Shown here piece by piece: positions 61,125 to 63,136 of a stretch of 63,136 bases of DNA; position 1 is the first letter of the stretch, and each line of letters starts with the position of its first letter. Source of the stretch: JAJFGI01 sp036397065 (GTDB taxonomy: Bacteria > Pseudomonadota > Alphaproteobacteria > Kiloniellales > J153); contig DASWJP010000023.1 in the NCBI GenBank assembly GCA_036397065.1, forward strand, positions 1 to 63,136. Direction: 5' to 3'. The translations under genes and the position numbers were made by a program. The notes below the pieces were generated by a model that worked only from the letters and a program-made list of their open reading frames with translations, had not been told where the DNA came from and ran no database searches.

Positions 61125-61952
61125 ATGGAGCCGTCGACACTCTTACCCGTTGCCGCCACCCGGCCCGACGCCCGCCCGCTCGCGCGGGCGGCTGTGCCGC
61201 AGGGGGGTGATCTGGATCGCCCGACCCTGCGCACACCCATGGCTGTGCCCGAGGTCGATCTGGCGTTTGCCGACATCCTAGATCTGTTTAACCCCTTGCA
61301 ACATATCCCCATTGTGTCGTCCATCTACCGGGCTGTGACCGGGGACGAGATTTCCGGCCCGGCCACGGTGCTGGGCGGCGCCCTGTTCGGCGGACCGTTG
61401 GGGTTCGTGGCCGGCATCGTGGAGGCCATTTCCAGCCAGATCGCCGGCGAAAGTCTCGGCGAGATGGCGATTGCCGCCGCGTTCGGTGGCGTCGAACAGG
61501 GTCACGGCCAGGGCCAAACCACCGCGGTGGCCGCAGCCGATCCGGCGGATGCCCGGCCAACACCCTCCCTGGTTGCGGCGCAGGCGCCAGAGCCCGAGAT
61601 CCGGGCGGCGCCCGCCGCGTTCCACACTGCAGCCAAAAGCACGGAAATGCCGGCCAAACTCAAGCCGGTTCCGGTTATACCCGTGAGCGAGCAGCCCCTG
61701 ACCGGAGACGCGGCGTTGCAGGCGCTGGCCGCCGATTTGCGCGGGCCCGGCGTATCCGCCGCCGTGCTGCAGCCACCAAGCATGGCACCAAGAATCGGCA
61801 CGACAGAGACCGATGCGCGGTTGATGACACCACTGCCACCGGATGAATTCGCCGCGCAAATGCTTGAGGGATTGGACAAGTACAAGGCGCTGGCCGCGGA
61901 ACGGGCACAACAACAGGCGGCCCCCACCCGGCGTATCGATCAAGCGCTCTAA
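61125..61952 (+). CDS. Conserved protein of unknown function with glycine-rich hydrophobic core
   Basis: A 275-residue protein with a striking core, DLFNPLQHIPIVSSIYRAVT then GDEISGPATVLGGALFGGPL and GFVAGIVEAI (about residues 50-105). I have seen this core in other alphaproteobacterial proteins without function. The GGALFGGPLGFVAG part resembles a glycine-zipper membrane hairpin. The rest is Ala/Pro-rich and probably disordered, with a C-terminal helix EFAAQMLEGLDKYKALAAER. GTG 61122 is an alternative start. The next gene starts 45 bp on, possibly from its own promoter. Confidence 0.75.
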   Translation: MEPSTLLPVAATRPDARPLARAAVPQGGDLDRPTLRTPMAVPEVDLAFADILDLFNPLQHIPIVSSIYRAVTGDEISGPATVLGGALFGGPLGFVAGIVEAISSQIAGESLGEMAIAAAFGGVEQGHGQGQTTAVAAADPADARPTPSLVAAQAPEPEIRAAPAAFHTAAKSTEMPAKLKPVPVIPVSEQPLTGDAALQALAADLRGPGVSAAVLQPPSMAPRIGTTETDARLMTPLPPDEFAAQMLEGLDKYKALAAERAQQQAAPTRRIDQAL

Positions 61953-61962
61953 CGCGTGATCC

Positions 61963-61991
61963 GCGACCGGGCGGGCCGATTTGGCTATACT
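61963..61991 (+). promoter_or_regulatory. Near-leaderless promoter of the L,D-transpeptidase gene
   Basis: GCGACC (61963-61968), 17 bp, TATACT (61986-61991), six bases before ATG 61998. The -10 box is one base from consensus; the -35 box is weak. Confidence 0.45.
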
Positions 61992-61997
61992 CCGGAT

Positions 61998-62522
61998 ATG
62001 GATCTGATCGTTACCCACGCGGATGGGCATTGGCGCGCCGTATTCGGCGATGCCATTTGGCCCTGTGCCGTCGGCCGGAGCGGGGTGACCCGCGACAAGC
62101 GCGAAGGCGACGGGGCCACACCCGCCGGGTGTTGGATCTTACGCCGGGTGCTCTATCGGCCGGACCGGATGGCGGCCCCGGCCACGGTCCTGCCCACGGC
62201 ACCGCTGTCCCCAACGGACGGCTGGTGCGACGATGCCGATGACCTTCGATACAATCAACCGGTCACCCTTCCCACGGCCGGGCGGCATGAGCGGCTGTGG
62301 CGCGCGGATGGCCTCTACGATGTCATCGTGGTGCTCAGCCACAACGAAGCCCCGGCGGTCGCCGGCCGCGGCAGCGCCATCTTCCTGCACGTCGCCGCAC
62401 CCGGCTACGCGCCGACCGAGGGGTGCGTCGCCTTGGCGTTGCCCGATCTGCTGACCGTACTGGCCGCCGCCGACGTGCACACCCGTGTGTGCGTCGCGGA
62501 CTCTGACGTCCGGGCGACTTAG
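61998..62522 (+). CDS. L,D-transpeptidase catalytic-domain (YkuD-like) protein
   Basis: A 174-residue YkuD-fold protein. The catalytic motif is IFLHVAAPGYAPTEGCVALA with His and the nucleophile Cys, preceded by VGRSGVTRDKREGDGATPAG. Family members form 3-3 crosslinks in peptidoglycan or attach lipoproteins, but this short alphaproteobacterial type lacks a signal peptide, so its site of action is unclear. ATG 61998 directly follows the -10 box. The TAG stop overlaps the end of the convergent YggS-type gene by four bases. Confidence 0.85.
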   Translation: MDLIVTHADGHWRAVFGDAIWPCAVGRSGVTRDKREGDGATPAGCWILRRVLYRPDRMAAPATVLPTAPLSPTDGWCDDADDLRYNQPVTLPTAGRHERLWRADGLYDVIVVLSHNEAPAVAGRGSAIFLHVAAPGYAPTEGCVALALPDLLTVLAAADVHTRVCVADSDVRAT

Positions 62523-63136
62523 ACCGGTAGCGGCCGGGCGCCGAAAATAGCCGTTCCCACGCGCACATGGGTGGCGCCGAAGCGGATGGCGGTTTCGAAA
62601 TCGCCGCTCATGCCCATGGACAAATTCGTCAGGCCGTTGCGCGCCGCGATTTTCGCCAGCAGGGCGAAATGCAGGGCCGGTTCCTCGTCCAGGGGCGGAA
62701 TGCACATGAGACCGGTCACCGGCAGGCCCAATTCGTCGCGCGCCAAGGCAACGAATGCATCGGTTTCGCGCGGCAGGACGCCGGCCTTTTGCGGTTCCTC
62801 GCCGGTATTGACCTGGACAAAGCATTCGGGGCGGCGCTTGGCTTTTGCCATTTCCTTGGCCAGGGCCTTGGCCAGTTTCGGCCGGTCCACGGTTTCGATC
62901 ACATCGAACAGGGCCACCGCATCGCCCGCCTTGTTGGTTTGCAGCGGCCCGATCAGGTGCAAGGACAGATCCGGATGGGCGGCGCGCAAAGCCGGGAATT
63001 TGCCTTGCGCTTCCTGCACCCGGTTTTCGCCGAAGGTGCGGTGCCCGGCGCGGATGGCCTCCTCGATACGCGCCGCGCCATGAGTCTTGCCGACCGCCAC
63101 CAAGGTGACAGCCCCGGCGGGCCGGCCGGCCGCCGC
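62519..63136 (-). CDS. YggS-family PLP-binding protein (5' end outside window)
   Basis: PLP homeostasis protein of the YggS/PLPBP family, a single TIM barrel like the N-terminal domain of alanine racemase but without racemase activity. Visible are LVAVGKTHGAARIEEAI with the PLP Lys, FGENRVQEAQGKFPAL, HLIGPLQTNKAGD, QVNTGEEPQKAG, and MGMSGDFETAIRFGATHVRV near the end. The frame stays open to the window edge and reads AAAGRPAGAVTLVAV as expected, so about 20-30 N-terminal residues are missing. The TTG at 63103 is internal. Confidence 0.94.
   Translation of the reverse strand, partial: AAAGRPAGAVTLVAVGKTHGAARIEEAIRAGHRTFGENRVQEAQGKFPALRAAHPDLSLHLIGPLQTNKAGDAVALFDVIETVDRPKLAKALAKEMAKAKRRPECFVQVNTGEEPQKAGVLPRETDAFVALARDELGLPVTGLMCIPPLDEEPALHFALLAKIAARNGLTNLSMGMSGDFETAIRFGATHVRVGTAIFGARPLPV

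Overview
This is a GC-rich, gene-dense chromosomal window from an alphaproteobacterium, most probably Rhodospirillales. The evidence is the 180-kDa-type NAD-glutamate dehydrogenase, an SDHAF4/DUF1674 gene beside htpX, the htpX-rsmB-rpe-heparinase-purH order, RibA with a degenerate RibB-like half, a consensus CtrA site (TTAA-N7-TTAA) and strong GC bias at third codon positions. I saw no insertion sequence, prophage, CRISPR array or rRNA operon. One tRNA (Gly, GCC) is present. Two short AT-rich islands (about 3730-3900 and 15540-15670) stand out from the background. Both edge genes are cut: acs lacks its first codons and the YggS-family gene lacks its 5' end.

Layout. 1-5.1 kb: acs, a flavin-binding oxidase-like protein, a membrane cytochrome c, small orphans around an AT-rich island, a staphylococcal-nuclease homologue and SDHAF4. 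5.2-13.7 kb: htpX, rsmB, rpe, a heparinase II/III-type enzyme, a FlaA1/CapD-type nucleotide-sugar dehydratase and purH, mostly with overlapping ends. 13.7-26 kb: a UMF1-type transporter, a YbjQ protein, the giant glutamate dehydrogenase, an HTH/coiled-coil protein and a 1183-residue repeat-rich RTX surface protein. 26.3-30.7 kb: tRNA-Gly, a YbaK-type editing protein, a CnoX-like thioredoxin, a Lon-N protein, a Trm112-like protein, a DUF971 protein and an M24 enzyme that looks like the DMSP lyase DddP. 30.7-41.5 kb: a UbiH-type hydroxylase, an ammonium transporter, an aminotransferase, ftsK, lolA, a fatty acid hydroxylase and a class I amidotransferase.

41.6-53 kb holds the most unusual block, a divergent pair of operons. 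Leftward: an ABC-type membrane protein, a cyclic-nucleotide-binding protein and two tandem paralogous methyltransferases. Rightward: two COG4671-type and two GT4-type glycosyltransferases, a histidine phosphatase, a polysaccharide-deacetylase-like protein and a small membrane protein, the last five joined by 4-bp overlaps. I read it as an uncharacterised glycan or glycolipid assembly system. Its ABC protein has only one nucleotide-binding domain, split by about 300 residues carrying extra Q-loop-like copies. Its Walker A Ser/Thr, catalytic Glu and H-loop His are all replaced.

53-63 kb: a small HTH protein behind the CtrA site, a six-helix membrane adenylate cyclase downstream of a metallo-beta-lactamase-fold protein and a methyltransferase, an MFS transporter, an orphan OmpR-type regulator, an alpha/beta hydrolase, ribA, a conserved unknown, an L,D-transpeptidase and the YggS-family protein. 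Several genes have a -35/-10 pair placed so that transcription would start at or within a few bases of the start codon, suggesting frequent leaderless mRNAs.
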